Part shown: positions 26,489-35,635 of the stretch, in pieces
How the letters are laid out: every line of letters begins with the position of its first letter
Numbering within the stretch: position 1 is the first letter of the stretch
Assembly: GCA_947644305.1 (NCBI GenBank)
Contig: CANRYS010000008.1
Location: 89,837 to 153,836, forward strand
DNA from: an uncultured Roseburia sp.
GTDB taxonomy: Bacteria; Bacillota; Clostridia; Lachnospirales; Lachnospiraceae
Direction: 5' to 3'
DNA length: 64,000 nucleotides
Translations under genes and position numbers: made by a program
The notes under the pieces: model-generated
What the model saw: the letters and a program-made list of their open reading frames with translations, nothing else
Told to the model about the DNA's origin: nothing
Databases searched by the model: none

Positions 26489-27076
26489 ATGTCAGAAAAA
26501 TATGTTGTGGAGCACTATCGTTTCGAAGATAAGGCGGCTTATGAGCGGGCACAAAAGGAAGCCAGGCTGATCGGAACGATGCGAAAAAAATATAAGCTGT
26601 CCAACGGAACGATTGCCTTGAAGGTGTATCAAAAGGCATTGGAAGAGGACGTATTTATGACTGTAGTAGGGTATTCTTTTTTAAGAGAGCTGCGTATCAT
26701 TGCGTTAAAGACAAAAGCGGCAGCAGCAGAAGAGCTTCCGGAGATACCCATTCGGACTGAGGATGGTGCAGGGAAAAACGATCTTGTCCAAGGTGCTGGG
26801 GCATCTGATTATTCTCCCAAACGGCTTCGGGAGCTCTCAAGATTTGAACGATTGTATGAGGGACAGAGGCTGTTAAATAAAAAGTTAAAATTTGTGGTGG
26901 TGGCGCTGTTGGTGCTGGTGATCGCTTTTATCGTCATCGATTTTAAAAGTGAGTATTCGGTATTTACTTATTTTACGGATTATAAGGCGAAGATGGAAGA
27001 AGAACTGATCCATAAATATGAGGGGTGGGAGAACGAACTGAAGGCAAGAGAGGATGCGCTGGAGCAGAGTCCATAG
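26489..27076 (+). CDS. Single-pass membrane protein of unknown function
   Basis: A 195-residue protein not assigned to a family. Residues 1-75 are charged and helical (YRFEDKAAYERAQKEARL is repeat-like). A linker follows, then one hydrophobic segment near residues 151-170 (FVVVALLVLVIAFIVIDF), ending in a charged helical tail. ATG at 26489 follows GGAGTT; upstream in-frame codons lie in the hairpin region and are unlikely. It directly precedes a VanR-type regulator by 25 bases, so it may be co-transcribed with the two-component system. No signal peptide is seen. Confidence 0.7.
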   Translation: MSEKYVVEHYRFEDKAAYERAQKEARLIGTMRKKYKLSNGTIALKVYQKALEEDVFMTVVGYSFLRELRIIALKTKAAAAEELPEIPIRTEDGAGKNDLVQGAGASDYSPKRLRELSRFERLYEGQRLLNKKLKFVVVALLVLVIAFIVIDFKSEYSVFTYFTDYKAKMEEELIHKYEGWENELKAREDALEQSP

Positions 27077-27101
27077 ATATGAAAGAAAGGAGACAGGCGT
27101 T

Positions 27102-27776
27102 ATGCTGGGGCAGAAAATACTCGTTGTGGACGATGAGAAGAGAATGCGGAAACTGGTAAAGGATTTTCTTGTTAGGGAAGACTTTACGGTACTGGAGGCC
27201 GGGGACGGGGAGGAAGCAGTGGACCTTTTTCTGGAGGAAAAGGATATCTCGCTGGTGATCTTGGACGTAATGATGCCGAAGATGGATGGATGGCAGGTGT
27301 GCCGGGAGATCCGACAGTACTCCAGAGTACCGATCATCATGCTCACGGCGAGAGGCTCTGAAAACGATGAGCTCCGGGGGTTTGAGTTGGGAGTGGATGA
27401 GTATATTTCCAAACCTTTCAGCCCGAAGATCCTGGTGGCGAGAGTGCTGGCGATCCTGAGGCGGGCCAATGCGTCTGCAGAGGATGTGATCGAGTATGGT
27501 GGGATTTCTTTGAACCGTTCGGCTCACGAGGTCATTATAGACGGCGAAAAGGTGGATCTCAGTTTTAAGGAGTTTGAACTGCTGGCATACTTCATGGAAA
27601 ATAAGGATATCGCCCTCTCACGGGAGAGAATTCTGAACCATGTGTGGGATTATGATTATTTTGGAGATGCCAGAACCATTGATACCCATGTTAAGAAACT
27701 TCGGAGTAAGATGGGAGAAAAATGCGGTAAATACATTAAGACCATCTGGGGGATGGGATATAAATTTGAGATATAA
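27102..27776 (+). CDS. OmpR/PhoB-family response regulator (VanR type)
   Basis: A 224-residue regulator. The receiver domain (1-120) has Asp55 in ILDVMMPKMDGW, Thr in MLTARG and Lys in SKPFSP. The C-terminal winged-helix DNA-binding domain includes FELLAYFMENKDIALSRERIL and DARTIDTHVKKLRSKMG. ATG at 27102 follows AAAGGAGA; the longer upstream frame overlaps the previous gene. Its cognate kinase is the next gene. The target genes are not evident from the sequence. Confidence 0.93.
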   Translation: MLGQKILVVDDEKRMRKLVKDFLVREDFTVLEAGDGEEAVDLFLEEKDISLVILDVMMPKMDGWQVCREIRQYSRVPIIMLTARGSENDELRGFELGVDEYISKPFSPKILVARVLAILRRANASAEDVIEYGGISLNRSAHEVIIDGEKVDLSFKEFELLAYFMENKDIALSRERILNHVWDYDYFGDARTIDTHVKKLRSKMGEKCGKYIKTIWGMGYKFEI

Positions 27777-27856
27777 TGTGGCAAATATATTCATACAATC
27801 AGGGGAATGGGGGATCTTGTCCCTTATGACAGACAGGAGAGGAGCTGATCTTTTTT

Positions 27857-29401
27857 ATGAAACAGTCTCTTCGGACCAGACTGGTATTCATATCCGCGGG
27901 CATGCTTATCCTGAGTATTGTGATCTGCTGGATTATGAATCTGTTTCTGCTTCCGGGTTATTATGAGAGTTCCAAAATAAAACAGATGAATAACGTATAT
28001 TCCCAGGTGGAAGAGCTCTTTGAGCAGAAGGACTGGAACAATAGTACCACAGAGCAGCAGGAGGAGATGTATGACTCCGTGGACAAGATCAGTGCCAATA
28101 TCGGAGTCAGTCTGTATATTATGGAGATAAAGGTAAGTGTCGGCAGTGGAATGATTAGCGATGTTTCTTATCTTTATCCAAGTATGAGCGGAAGGATGCA
28201 GGAACTGAATCGCAGCCAGTTGAGTAAATATGTGCTTTTTAAGCAGTTGGGTGACATTTTTGACGACAATTATCAGCTTTTGAAAAAAACAAATCAATAT
28301 GAGCTTTTCAAAGTGTATGATGAGCGGATGGATTCCAACTATATCGAACTGATAGGTGGCATCGAGGGGGATTACTGGATCTATGTTCGCTCGAACTATC
28401 AGAGTATCCGGGAAAGTGCGGCGATTTCCAACGAATTTCTTGCCTATGCCGGTGCCACTGTGGTCATCCTTTGCATTTTGATTATGATCTACGTGAGCAA
28501 CCGTTATACAAAGCCGGTTCTCGCTCTGGCAAGGCTGGCGCAGAAGATGGAAGAGCTGAACTTCAATGTTCGCTACGAAGAAGATCGGAAAGATGAGATC
28601 GGAGTACTGGGGCATAGTATGAATTCTCTGTCGGATAAGCTGCAGGAGACCATATCTGAGCTTAAGACGGCCAATAATGAGCTTCAGTTAGATCTTCAAC
28701 GGCGTTCCGAGCAGGAGGAGATGCGTAGAGAATTTTTGGCAAATGTATCCCACGAGTTAAAGACGCCCATTGCCTTAATTCAAGGGTACGCCGAGGGGTT
28801 GCAGGAGAATGTAAATGATGATCCAGAGAGCCGTGATTTCTATTGTGAGGTGATTGTGGACGAAGCGGACAAAATGAACAAGATGGTGAAAAAACTCCTG
28901 AGCCTGAACCAACTGGAATTTGGAAACGGGCAGGTGCACCTGGAGCATTTTGACGTACAGGAGATCATCAAATCAGTCATAGCAGCTTCGGATATCCTTT
29001 TCAAACAAAAAGACATTACACTGTCCTTTCAAGAGGGAGAACCGACCTATGTCTGGGCGGATGAATACATGACAGAAGAGGTCATTATGAACTATGTGAG
29101 CAATGCGGTGAATCATATTGACGGCGAGCGGATCATAGAGATTAAGATGTCTGAGTCAAAGGGAAAAGTTAGGATTAGTGTATTCAATACGGGAGAGAAG
29201 ATCCCGGAGGAGGAACTGGATAAAATCTGGGGCAAGTTTTACAAAGTAGACAAAGCGAGAACCCGTGAATATGGCGGAAATGGCATTGGTCTCTCCATCG
29301 TAAAGGCGATTATGGAAGCTCACAATCAGAAGTATGGAGTGAGAAATTATGACAATGGGGTAGAATTTTGGTTTGAATTGGATGAAAAGGCGGAAAATTG
29401 A
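27857..29401 (+). CDS. Membrane sensor histidine kinase
   Basis: A 514-residue kinase partner of the regulator at 27102. A first membrane helix (about 10-30), an extracytoplasmic sensor region of about 160 residues and a second helix (about 193-213) precede a HAMP domain. HisKA has His299 in VSHELKTPIALIQGY, and HATPase_c has NYVSNAVNH, FNTGEKIPEE and GGNGIGLSI. The class resembles VanS-like kinases. The GAGGAG site is 13 bases before the ATG. The sensor region has no recognised fold. Confidence 0.92.
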   Translation: MKQSLRTRLVFISAGMLILSIVICWIMNLFLLPGYYESSKIKQMNNVYSQVEELFEQKDWNNSTTEQQEEMYDSVDKISANIGVSLYIMEIKVSVGSGMISDVSYLYPSMSGRMQELNRSQLSKYVLFKQLGDIFDDNYQLLKKTNQYELFKVYDERMDSNYIELIGGIEGDYWIYVRSNYQSIRESAAISNEFLAYAGATVVILCILIMIYVSNRYTKPVLALARLAQKMEELNFNVRYEEDRKDEIGVLGHSMNSLSDKLQETISELKTANNELQLDLQRRSEQEEMRREFLANVSHELKTPIALIQGYAEGLQENVNDDPESRDFYCEVIVDEADKMNKMVKKLLSLNQLEFGNGQVHLEHFDVQEIIKSVIAASDILFKQKDITLSFQEGEPTYVWADEYMTEEVIMNYVSNAVNHIDGERIIEIKMSESKGKVRISVFNTGEKIPEEELDKIWGKFYKVDKARTREYGGNGIGLSIVKAIMEAHNQKYGVRNYDNGVEFWFELDEKAEN

Positions 29402-29474
29402 TTGAAGTTTTTCTTCAAATGTGATAAGATATAGATACTAATTATTGAAGACAAAGAATTCACAGGAGGGGAAG

Positions 29475-30161
29475 ATGATCAACAGAAAATGTATTCTTTC
29501 AGTTTGCCTTTGTCTGGTTATGCTTATGCTGGCAGGATGTGTTCAGGCGAGGAAGCTGACAGAAGAAAAGCAGGATATCATTGCGGAGTATTCGGCAGGA
29601 ATCGTACTGCAACATGCAGACAACTATAAAAAAAGGTTGGAAAAACAGGAGAATCCAGAGACGCCAGAATCCTCCCAGCCGCCGCAGGTGACAGCAGCAC
29701 CGGAGAATCCATCGGAGCCGGCACAGGCAGCAGGATCTGAGGAAGAGCCGGCATTAGCCCAGGTTTCCCTAAACGATCTGTATCAGGTTTCGGGAATGAA
29801 TGCTGAGTATATGTCTTATAAGTCCTGCAGTAAATATACGAACCAGATTGCAGCCCATAAAGGGGAATGGCTTTATATCGTCGATTTTCGTGTGAGTAAT
29901 TCTACGAAAAAGCCGTTGAAGGTAGATCTTTCAAAACGTGGGATAAAATATTTGCTCAATGTGGATGGCAGTGAATACCAGGCACATCCTTCATTTTTGG
30001 AAAATGGGGGCATGAATTTTTTAAAAACGACGATTCCGCCTGGCGCATCGAAAAAAGCGGTGGTTGTCTTCCGTGTTCCAGAGAAAGCGAAAAATCCAGG
30101 TTCTGCAACAGTTACCGTCCGGGATGAAGGAAAATGTGAGACAGAGATTCGTTTGAAATAG
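29475..30161 (+). CDS. Lipoprotein with C-terminal Ig-like (DUF4352-like) domain
   Basis: A 228-residue lipoprotein: MINRK, hydrophobic stretch, lipobox MLAGC with Cys near residue 22. A Pro/Glu/Ala-rich linker (about 60-95) leads to a beta-rich domain (WLYIVDFRVSNSTKKPLKVDL, TIPPGASKKAVVVFRVP) of the kind found in DUF4352-type proteins. Function unknown; the position after the two-component genes suggests an envelope role. ATG at 29475 follows GGAGGGGA. Confidence 0.75.
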   Translation: MINRKCILSVCLCLVMLMLAGCVQARKLTEEKQDIIAEYSAGIVLQHADNYKKRLEKQENPETPESSQPPQVTAAPENPSEPAQAAGSEEEPALAQVSLNDLYQVSGMNAEYMSYKSCSKYTNQIAAHKGEWLYIVDFRVSNSTKKPLKVDLSKRGIKYLLNVDGSEYQAHPSFLENGGMNFLKTTIPPGASKKAVVVFRVPEKAKNPGSATVTVRDEGKCETEIRLK

Positions 30162-30187
30162 TGGTATTATAAAAAAGGAAGGGCGAC

Positions 30188-30583
30188 ATGGACTTTAAAG
30201 AAGAATATAAAGAAAGAAAAAGAAGTTTGTTTTTTGGATTGCCGCTGTCATTTACTACCTATACATTGACGGAAAAAAAGATCAATATAAAAAAGGGGTT
30301 ATTAAAAACGGTAGAAGATGATACCCTTATGTATAAAGTACAGGATGTGACATTGGTCAGAGGACTTTTTGAGCGGATATTCGGACTGGGGACAGTGATT
30401 TGTTATTCCAGCGATGTGACCGATTCTAAGCTGATGCTTACCCATATCCGCAATTCCTCCGAGGTGAAGGAATTTATTCTCCAGACAGCAGAGATGGAGA
30501 GACGTAAGGTACGTACGGTACATACGATGGGTCTGGATGCTTCCGAATATTCAGATTATCTAGAAACTGAGGATCTGCAGTGA
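30188..30583 (+). CDS. Bacterial PH-domain protein (YdbS/YdbT-like)
   Basis: A 131-residue protein matching the bPH2 fold: TYTLTEKKINIKKGLLKTVEDDTLMYKVQDVTLVRGLFERIFG with alternating strands and a GTVICYSSD stretch, then a C-terminal helix. No membrane segment is seen, unlike many relatives. Function unknown. It lies 26 bases after the lipoprotein gene. AAAAGGAAGGG precedes the ATG. Confidence 0.75.
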   Translation: MDFKEEYKERKRSLFFGLPLSFTTYTLTEKKINIKKGLLKTVEDDTLMYKVQDVTLVRGLFERIFGLGTVICYSSDVTDSKLMLTHIRNSSEVKEFILQTAEMERRKVRTVHTMGLDASEYSDYLETEDLQ

Positions 30584-30660
30584 TTTTGTGACTTTTTGTC
30601 GGGGGGTGGCAGTCTGGCAGGCAGTTACAGATTTTCTATTTATAAAAGGAGGAGATTATT

Positions 30661-31581
30661 TTGGCTGAGGAAACATTTAATGATACGGGGATATTGTTAG
30701 AGAGTGGTACGAATGAATTAGAACTTTTAGAGTTTGTTGTGGGAAATCAGCATTATGGAATAAATGTGGCGAAGATCCGCGAGCTGTGTCCTTATCAGCC
30801 GCCAACCCCGGTGCCGAATGCCCATGAATATATTGAGGGAATATTCATGCCGCGAGATATGCTTATGACGGTGGTGGATCTGTCAAAGGCTCTGGGATTG
30901 CCGCCGACGGGGGATATGTCAGGAGATATGTACATAATTACGAATTTTAACCGTCTCCACACCGCATTCCATGTTCAGAAGGTTTTGGGGATTCACCGGG
31001 TTTCCTGGGAGGATATCGCCAAACCAGATTCCACGATCGCTGCTTCCGGAAAAGGTGTGGCTACTGGAATCGCCAAAGTGGCCGGAAAGATTATTATTGT
31101 TCTTGATTTTGAGAAGATTGTGGCAGAGATCAATCCAGAGACGGGGCTTAAATTGTCAGAGATCGAAAGTATGGGAGAACGTTCCAGACGTGATTGCACC
31201 ATTCTTCTGGCAGAGGATTCACCACTCTTGTTGGAGATGCTCAAAAAATGCCTGACCCGTGCGGGCTATGACCATTTGATACCAACGACCAATGGCCAGG
31301 ATGCATGGAATACTCTGGATCGTATGATCAAAGACGGAGGTAAAGTGGGTGTGGACATTTCCTGTGTCATCACGGATATCGAGATGCCTCAGATGGATGG
31401 GCACCGGCTTGCTAAACTGATCAAGACAGATTCTAGATTTGAGGGGCTTCCTGTTGTGATTTTCTCATCTCTGGTAAACGAAGAAATGAAACGCAAGGGA
31501 GAGGCACTGGGTGTAGATGCACAGCTGTCAAAACCTGAGATTGGAAGACTAGTAAGACAGCTTGACCTGTTGTTAAATTAG
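30661..31581 (+). CDS. cheV: CheV: CheW domain fused to a receiver domain
   Basis: A 306-residue coupling protein. Residues 20-160 form a CheW-like domain (LLEFVVGNQHYGINVAKIREL, YIEGIFMPRDMLMTVVDLSKAL). Residues 177-306 form a receiver domain with Asp239 in VITDIEMPQMDGH and SKPEIG. CheV couples receptors to CheA and tunes it by phosphorylation. The start is TTG with AAGGAGGA six bases upstream. It is 11 kb from the cheA block, with no other chemotaxis gene adjacent. Confidence 0.95.
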   Translation: MAEETFNDTGILLESGTNELELLEFVVGNQHYGINVAKIRELCPYQPPTPVPNAHEYIEGIFMPRDMLMTVVDLSKALGLPPTGDMSGDMYIITNFNRLHTAFHVQKVLGIHRVSWEDIAKPDSTIAASGKGVATGIAKVAGKIIIVLDFEKIVAEINPETGLKLSEIESMGERSRRDCTILLAEDSPLLLEMLKKCLTRAGYDHLIPTTNGQDAWNTLDRMIKDGGKVGVDISCVITDIEMPQMDGHRLAKLIKTDSRFEGLPVVIFSSLVNEEMKRKGEALGVDAQLSKPEIGRLVRQLDLLLN

Positions 31582-31644
31582 TTTGATAACCTGAGGAGGA
31601 TGTATGTCGGCGTTGTTAAGCTAAAAGAATTTGTGAGAAAAGGA

Positions 31645-31683
31645 AAAGCTGCGTTTGTTTATTTGCCAGACGCAGTTTTTTTT
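31645..31683 (+). terminator. Terminator after cheV
   Basis: CTGCGT (31649-31654) pairs with ACGCAG (31670-31675) with A/T extension, followed by eight T residues. Confidence 0.8.
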
Positions 31684-31743
31684 AGAAAGTTTGTGACTGT
31701 GTGCTGCCAGCACAAAAAAATTATAAATTAAGTTTTGGGCCTT

Positions 31744-31773
31744 TTGACGTCAGGCCAAACTGTCAAATACATA
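31744..31773 (+). promoter_or_regulatory. Candidate promoter before the acidic membrane protein
   Basis: TTGACG (31744-31749), 18-base spacer, TACATA (31768-31773), 50 bases upstream of the start at 31824. Confidence 0.45.
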
Positions 31774-31823
31774 ATGTATTGTAGTTTTAATATTAAAAAT
31801 GCAGCGCAGAAATGAGGGTAATT

Positions 31824-33518
31824 ATGGCAAGTTCAGAAAAAGAGGGAGAAAATTATCTGGATACACTTTTGAATACAGTTGCGCCAGACTGGGAGGAAAC
31901 ATCGGAATCACCGGCGCAGGCGGATTCTACCGATTCAAAATCGGATCAGGGGGATTCCACAGCGGATAAAACTCTGGAGGATGCCATTGCGATCTTGAAT
32001 GATCTTCCAGATATGGATGGCGCATTGGAACTCTCCGAGAATCCAGAAGAGGATATGGATGAGCTGTTTGGACTTTTGGCGGATCTCGGGGTTGACCCGG
32101 ATGCGGATGAACAGGAGCCGGAAGCGTCAAGCGATGAAGTTCCAGAAGCTATGCTGCCAGACCTAGACAATGTAGAAGGGTTCTCTGACGATATGGAAAC
32201 AGAAGAAATGATGGAGGACCCTGTCATGACGGAGGACATATTGGCAGATGAAGGCAGTGAACAAGAGGAGTCTCAAGAGATACCACAGGAAGAACAAGAA
32301 GAGGAGCCTCAGGCACAGGAAGATGATATTCCTTTTTCCATCGACAGTTTTCCTGAGGAAGAGTCAAAAGAGATACAGGATTTTGATGGTGTTGACATAC
32401 CAGACATATCGGAACCGTCAGAAGAACCGGCCGAAGATGTCGGGGTGGAAGAATCTTTTATAGATATGTCGGCGGATCTTTTCCAGGATTTTTCCGAAGA
32501 GCCACAGCCAGATGAAGAGGTATCAATTTCAGAGGATTCATTGGCAGTTGACGATATTTTCCAAGATGCCCTGGCGGCAGTTGGTTATAGTGAAAATGAA
32601 AGGGAAGAAGAGGGAGCAGGAGACGATGTTTTCGCCATGGATGACATGGGTGGTCTCACGGATCAGGAGGAGGAAGGTGTATCTTCTGTTCCAGCAGCCG
32701 AGCCGGTTGTCAAGAAGGAGAAAAAGGGACCGGGATTCTTTCAGAAGATATTCGGCAATGTGATTACAGATTCAACGGCGGATGAGGAAGAAAAAGAGCG
32801 TCAGAGAGAAGCGGAGCTGAAACAGAAGAAAGAAGAAAAGAAGGCAGAAAAGAAACAGCAGGCGGAAGTGACAAAAGAAGAAAAGGCACAGGCCGCCCAG
32901 GAGAAGAAGGAACATAAAAAGCAGCTAAAGGCAGAACAGGCGGCGAAGAAGGCAGAAGAAAAGAAACGCAAAAAAGAAGAGCGTCTGGCCAGAGCTGCTC
33001 AGGAAACAGAAGTGGTGGGCAAGATCAATCCCGTGGGCGCCACTATTGTTGTTATTCTTTTTGTGACGATCGGAATGATTGCCATTCTGGGAACTAATAT
33101 GTTAGGACGCATGAGTAATCTTGGCAATGCGGAGAACTATTTTGCCAATGAGGATTACATCCGGGCATACGATGCCATCAACCGTGTGAAACTGAAAGAA
33201 AAGGACGAGACGCTGTTCCGCAGAATTCGTATCTGCTGTCAGCTTCAAAAAGAGGTCCGCTCATTTTCGAATTACAACACCATGGGAATGAAGGTAGAGG
33301 CGCTGGACTCCTTGTTAAAAGGCATGAGATTGTATGAAGAAAATGCTTCGGAGGCGCAGGAACTACAGATTCAGCCTGCTTATGAAAAACTGAAAAATGA
33401 ACTTCTGGCTGGGCTCAGAGAGAATTTCGCTATGGGAGAAAAAGAGGTCAGTGAACTTCTTGCGATTCCAGATCAGGCACAGTATACCCAGAGGCTTCAG
33501 CAGATTACAGGAGCATAG
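31824..33518 (+). CDS. Long acidic membrane protein with charged coiled segment
   Basis: A 564-residue protein of unknown family. Residues 1-290 are extremely Asp/Glu-rich and low in hydrophobics, probably disordered, with short repeated patterns such as MDELFGLLADLG and SFPEEES. Then follow a GFFQKIFGN patch, a Lys/Glu/Ala-rich coiled segment (about 310-395), one membrane helix (about 405-427, ATIVVILFVTIGMIAILG) and about 135 helical residues outside. A scaffold or hub role is suggested by composition only. ATG at 31824 follows GAGGG. hisH follows after 17 bases, likely in the same transcript. Confidence 0.8.
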   Translation: MASSEKEGENYLDTLLNTVAPDWEETSESPAQADSTDSKSDQGDSTADKTLEDAIAILNDLPDMDGALELSENPEEDMDELFGLLADLGVDPDADEQEPEASSDEVPEAMLPDLDNVEGFSDDMETEEMMEDPVMTEDILADEGSEQEESQEIPQEEQEEEPQAQEDDIPFSIDSFPEEESKEIQDFDGVDIPDISEPSEEPAEDVGVEESFIDMSADLFQDFSEEPQPDEEVSISEDSLAVDDIFQDALAAVGYSENEREEEGAGDDVFAMDDMGGLTDQEEEGVSSVPAAEPVVKKEKKGPGFFQKIFGNVITDSTADEEEKERQREAELKQKKEEKKAEKKQQAEVTKEEKAQAAQEKKEHKKQLKAEQAAKKAEEKKRKKEERLARAAQETEVVGKINPVGATIVVILFVTIGMIAILGTNMLGRMSNLGNAENYFANEDYIRAYDAINRVKLKEKDETLFRRIRICCQLQKEVRSFSNYNTMGMKVEALDSLLKGMRLYEENASEAQELQIQPAYEKLKNELLAGLRENFAMGEKEVSELLAIPDQAQYTQRLQQITGA

Positions 33519-33535
33519 TTTGGAGGAAAGACAGA

Positions 33536-34141
33536 ATGATAGCGATCGTAGATTATGATGCTGGAAATATCAAAAGTGTTGAGAAGGCGTTACAGTATTT
33601 GGGAGAGGAGCCGGTGGTGACTAGAGATGCCGGAATTCTTAACCAGGCGGATAAAGTTATCGTGCCGGGAGTGGGTGCTTTTGGAGAGGCTATGGGAAAG
33701 ATGTGCCAGTATGATCTGGTGGATGTTCTCCGAAATATTGCTGCCAGGGAGACACCAATCCTTGGGATCTGTCTGGGACTGCATTTGTTTTTTCAGAGCA
33801 GCGAGGAATCTACAGGAGTAGAAGGACTGTCTCTTCTTCCTGGCAGGATCGTGAAAATTCCTGATCAAGAGGGGATCAAGATTCCCCATATGGGCTGGAA
33901 TTCCATACAGATCAATCCGAAATCAAAGCTGTTTCAGGGGATTCCACAGGATTCTTATGTATATTTTGTCCATTCCTATTATTTGAGAGCAGAAAGACCA
34001 GAAGATGTAGCGGCGACGACGAACTATGTGGTAAATATTCATGCCGCGGCAGAGCATGGTAATGTATTTGCCACCCAGTTTCATCCAGAAAAGAGCGGAG
34101 AAGTGGGCCTGCAGATCTTGAAAAATTTTATTGATTTTTGA
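33536..34141 (+). CDS. hisH: Imidazole glycerol phosphate synthase glutaminase subunit HisH
   Basis: A 201-residue class I glutamine amidotransferase that supplies ammonia to HisF in histidine synthesis. The triad is visible: Cys79 in ILGICLGLHLF, His183 and Glu185 in TQFHPEKSG. The oxyanion region IVPGVGAFG is present. It is followed after 19 bases by hisF; other his genes are not in the window. Confidence 0.97.
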   Translation: MIAIVDYDAGNIKSVEKALQYLGEEPVVTRDAGILNQADKVIVPGVGAFGEAMGKMCQYDLVDVLRNIAARETPILGICLGLHLFFQSSEESTGVEGLSLLPGRIVKIPDQEGIKIPHMGWNSIQINPKSKLFQGIPQDSYVYFVHSYYLRAERPEDVAATTNYVVNIHAAAEHGNVFATQFHPEKSGEVGLQILKNFIDF

Positions 34142-34160
34142 GAAAGGAATGGTGGCATAG

Positions 34161-34922
34161 ATGTTTACAAAACGAATTATTCCCTGTCTGGATGTAAAAG
34201 ACGGACGGGTTGTGAAGGGAATAAACTTTGTGGATCTCCGGGATGCTGGAGATCCTGTGTCAGTAGCGGAAGTTTATGATAAGGCGGGGGCGGACGAGTT
34301 GGTTTTTCTTGATATCACTGCTTCGAGCGATGCCAGGGATATCAAAGTAAATATGGTTAGAAAGGTAGCAGAGACCGTATTTATCCCTTTTACCGTGGGA
34401 GGGGGGATACGGACCATAGAGGATTTTAAAATGATATTGCGAGAAGGTGCCGATAAGGTATCTGTGAACTCGGCGGCGATTTTGAATCCAGAGCTCGTCT
34501 CTGAGGCGGCGGATAAATTTGGCAGCCAGTGCGTCGTGGTTGCCATTGATGCTAAGCGGAGGACAGAGGGAAGTGGATGGTCCATCTATAAAAATGGTGG
34601 ACGTGTAGATATGGGGATCGACGCCGTCGAGTGGGCGATGGAGGCAGAACGTCTTGGCGCCGGTGAGATCCTTCTTACAAGCATGGATTGCGATGGCACA
34701 AAGGATGGATATGATGTTGAATTGACACGGACGATCTCTGAAAATGTATCCATTCCGGTGATCGCTTCCGGAGGGGCTGGGAAAAAAGAACATTTTCTGG
34801 AGGTATTGACAGAGGGAAAGGCGGATGCCGTGTTGGCGGCGTCGCTGTTTCATTTTAATGAGCTTCAGATCAGAGATTTGAAACAATATTTGTCAGAACA
34901 AAAGATCAGTGTCAGGTTGTAG
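34161..34922 (+). CDS. hisF: Imidazole glycerol phosphate synthase cyclase subunit HisF
   Basis: A 253-residue TIM barrel that cyclises PRFAR with ammonia to imidazole glycerol phosphate and AICAR. Catalytic Asp11 in [10 protein letters not shown] and Asp130 in VVVAIDAKR are present, with phosphate-binding TVGGGIRT and [12 protein letters not shown]. It forms the complex with HisH encoded just upstream. Confidence 0.97.
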   Translation: MFTKRIIPCLDVKDGRVVKGINFVDLRDAGDPVSVAEVYDKAGADELVFLDITASSDARDIKVNMVRKVAETVFIPFTVGGGIRTIEDFKMILREGADKVSVNSAAILNPELVSEAADKFGSQCVVVAIDAKRRTEGSGWSIYKNGGRVDMGIDAVEWAMEAERLGAGEILLTSMDCDGTKDGYDVELTRTISENVSIPVIASGGAGKKEHFLEVLTEGKADAVLAASLFHFNELQIRDLKQYLSEQKISVRL

Positions 34923-34943
34923 AGTGAAGCAAAGGAGAAAAAG

Positions 34944-35618
34944 ATGGCTGGTTTATCAGGAGAATGGGAAAAAGCCCTTTCAGAAGAATTTACAAAAGAA
35001 TATTATAAGAATCTATTTTTATTCATTCGGCAGGAGTATGCAAAAGTGCCGGTATATCCGAAGGCAGGAGACATTTTTAACGCGTTTCACCTGACTCCTT
35101 TGGAGAAAGTAAAGGTGGTTATCATCGGTCAGGATCCGTACCACAATCCGGGACAGGCTCATGGGCTTTGTTTTTCCGTGAAGCCAGGAGTGGATATTCC
35201 GCCCTCTCTTGTCAATATTTATCAGGAGCTGCACGACGATTTGGGATGTCAGATTCCCAACAACGGGTATCTGAACGAGTGGGCGGAGCAGGGGGTTCTG
35301 TTGTTGAATACGGTGCTTACAGTACAGGCGCATAAACCGATGTCTCACCGGGGGGTGGGTTGGGAAGAGTTTACCAATGCGGTGATTAAAAAAGTCAATG
35401 AGATCGATCGGCCGGTGGTATTTATTCTCTGGGGGAAACCGGCGCAGGAAAAGGCAAAAATGCTTGACAATCCCAATCATCTGATTCTGAAGGCGCCGCA
35501 TCCGAGTCCACTGTCTGCATACCGAGGATTTTTTGGGAGCCGTCCCTTTAGTCAGACCAATGCGTTTTTGGAGCAGCACGGGGTAGATCCAGTGAACTGG
35601 CAGATATCAGATCGGTAA
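34944..35618 (+). CDS. ung: Uracil-DNA glycosylase
   Basis: A 224-residue family 1 UDG that excises uracil from DNA. The water-activating loop [18 protein letters not shown] holds Asp64, and the Leu intercalation loop [13 protein letters not shown] holds the catalytic His. Length and ends are normal. It lies 21 bases after hisF and 17 before the MoxR gene, so it probably shares the transcript. AAAGGAGAAAAAG precedes the ATG. Confidence 0.97.
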   Translation: MAGLSGEWEKALSEEFTKEYYKNLFLFIRQEYAKVPVYPKAGDIFNAFHLTPLEKVKVVIIGQDPYHNPGQAHGLCFSVKPGVDIPPSLVNIYQELHDDLGCQIPNNGYLNEWAEQGVLLLNTVLTVQAHKPMSHRGVGWEEFTNAVIKKVNEIDRPVVFILWGKPAQEKAKMLDNPNHLILKAPHPSPLSAYRGFFGSRPFSQTNAFLEQHGVDPVNWQISDR

Positions 35619-35635
35619 AAGGAGAAGGAAAAAAG

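Noticed and set aside
34260..34886. 208-codon minus-strand frame opposite hisF
   Set aside because: It is a shadow of hisF, whose catalytic residues are all present.
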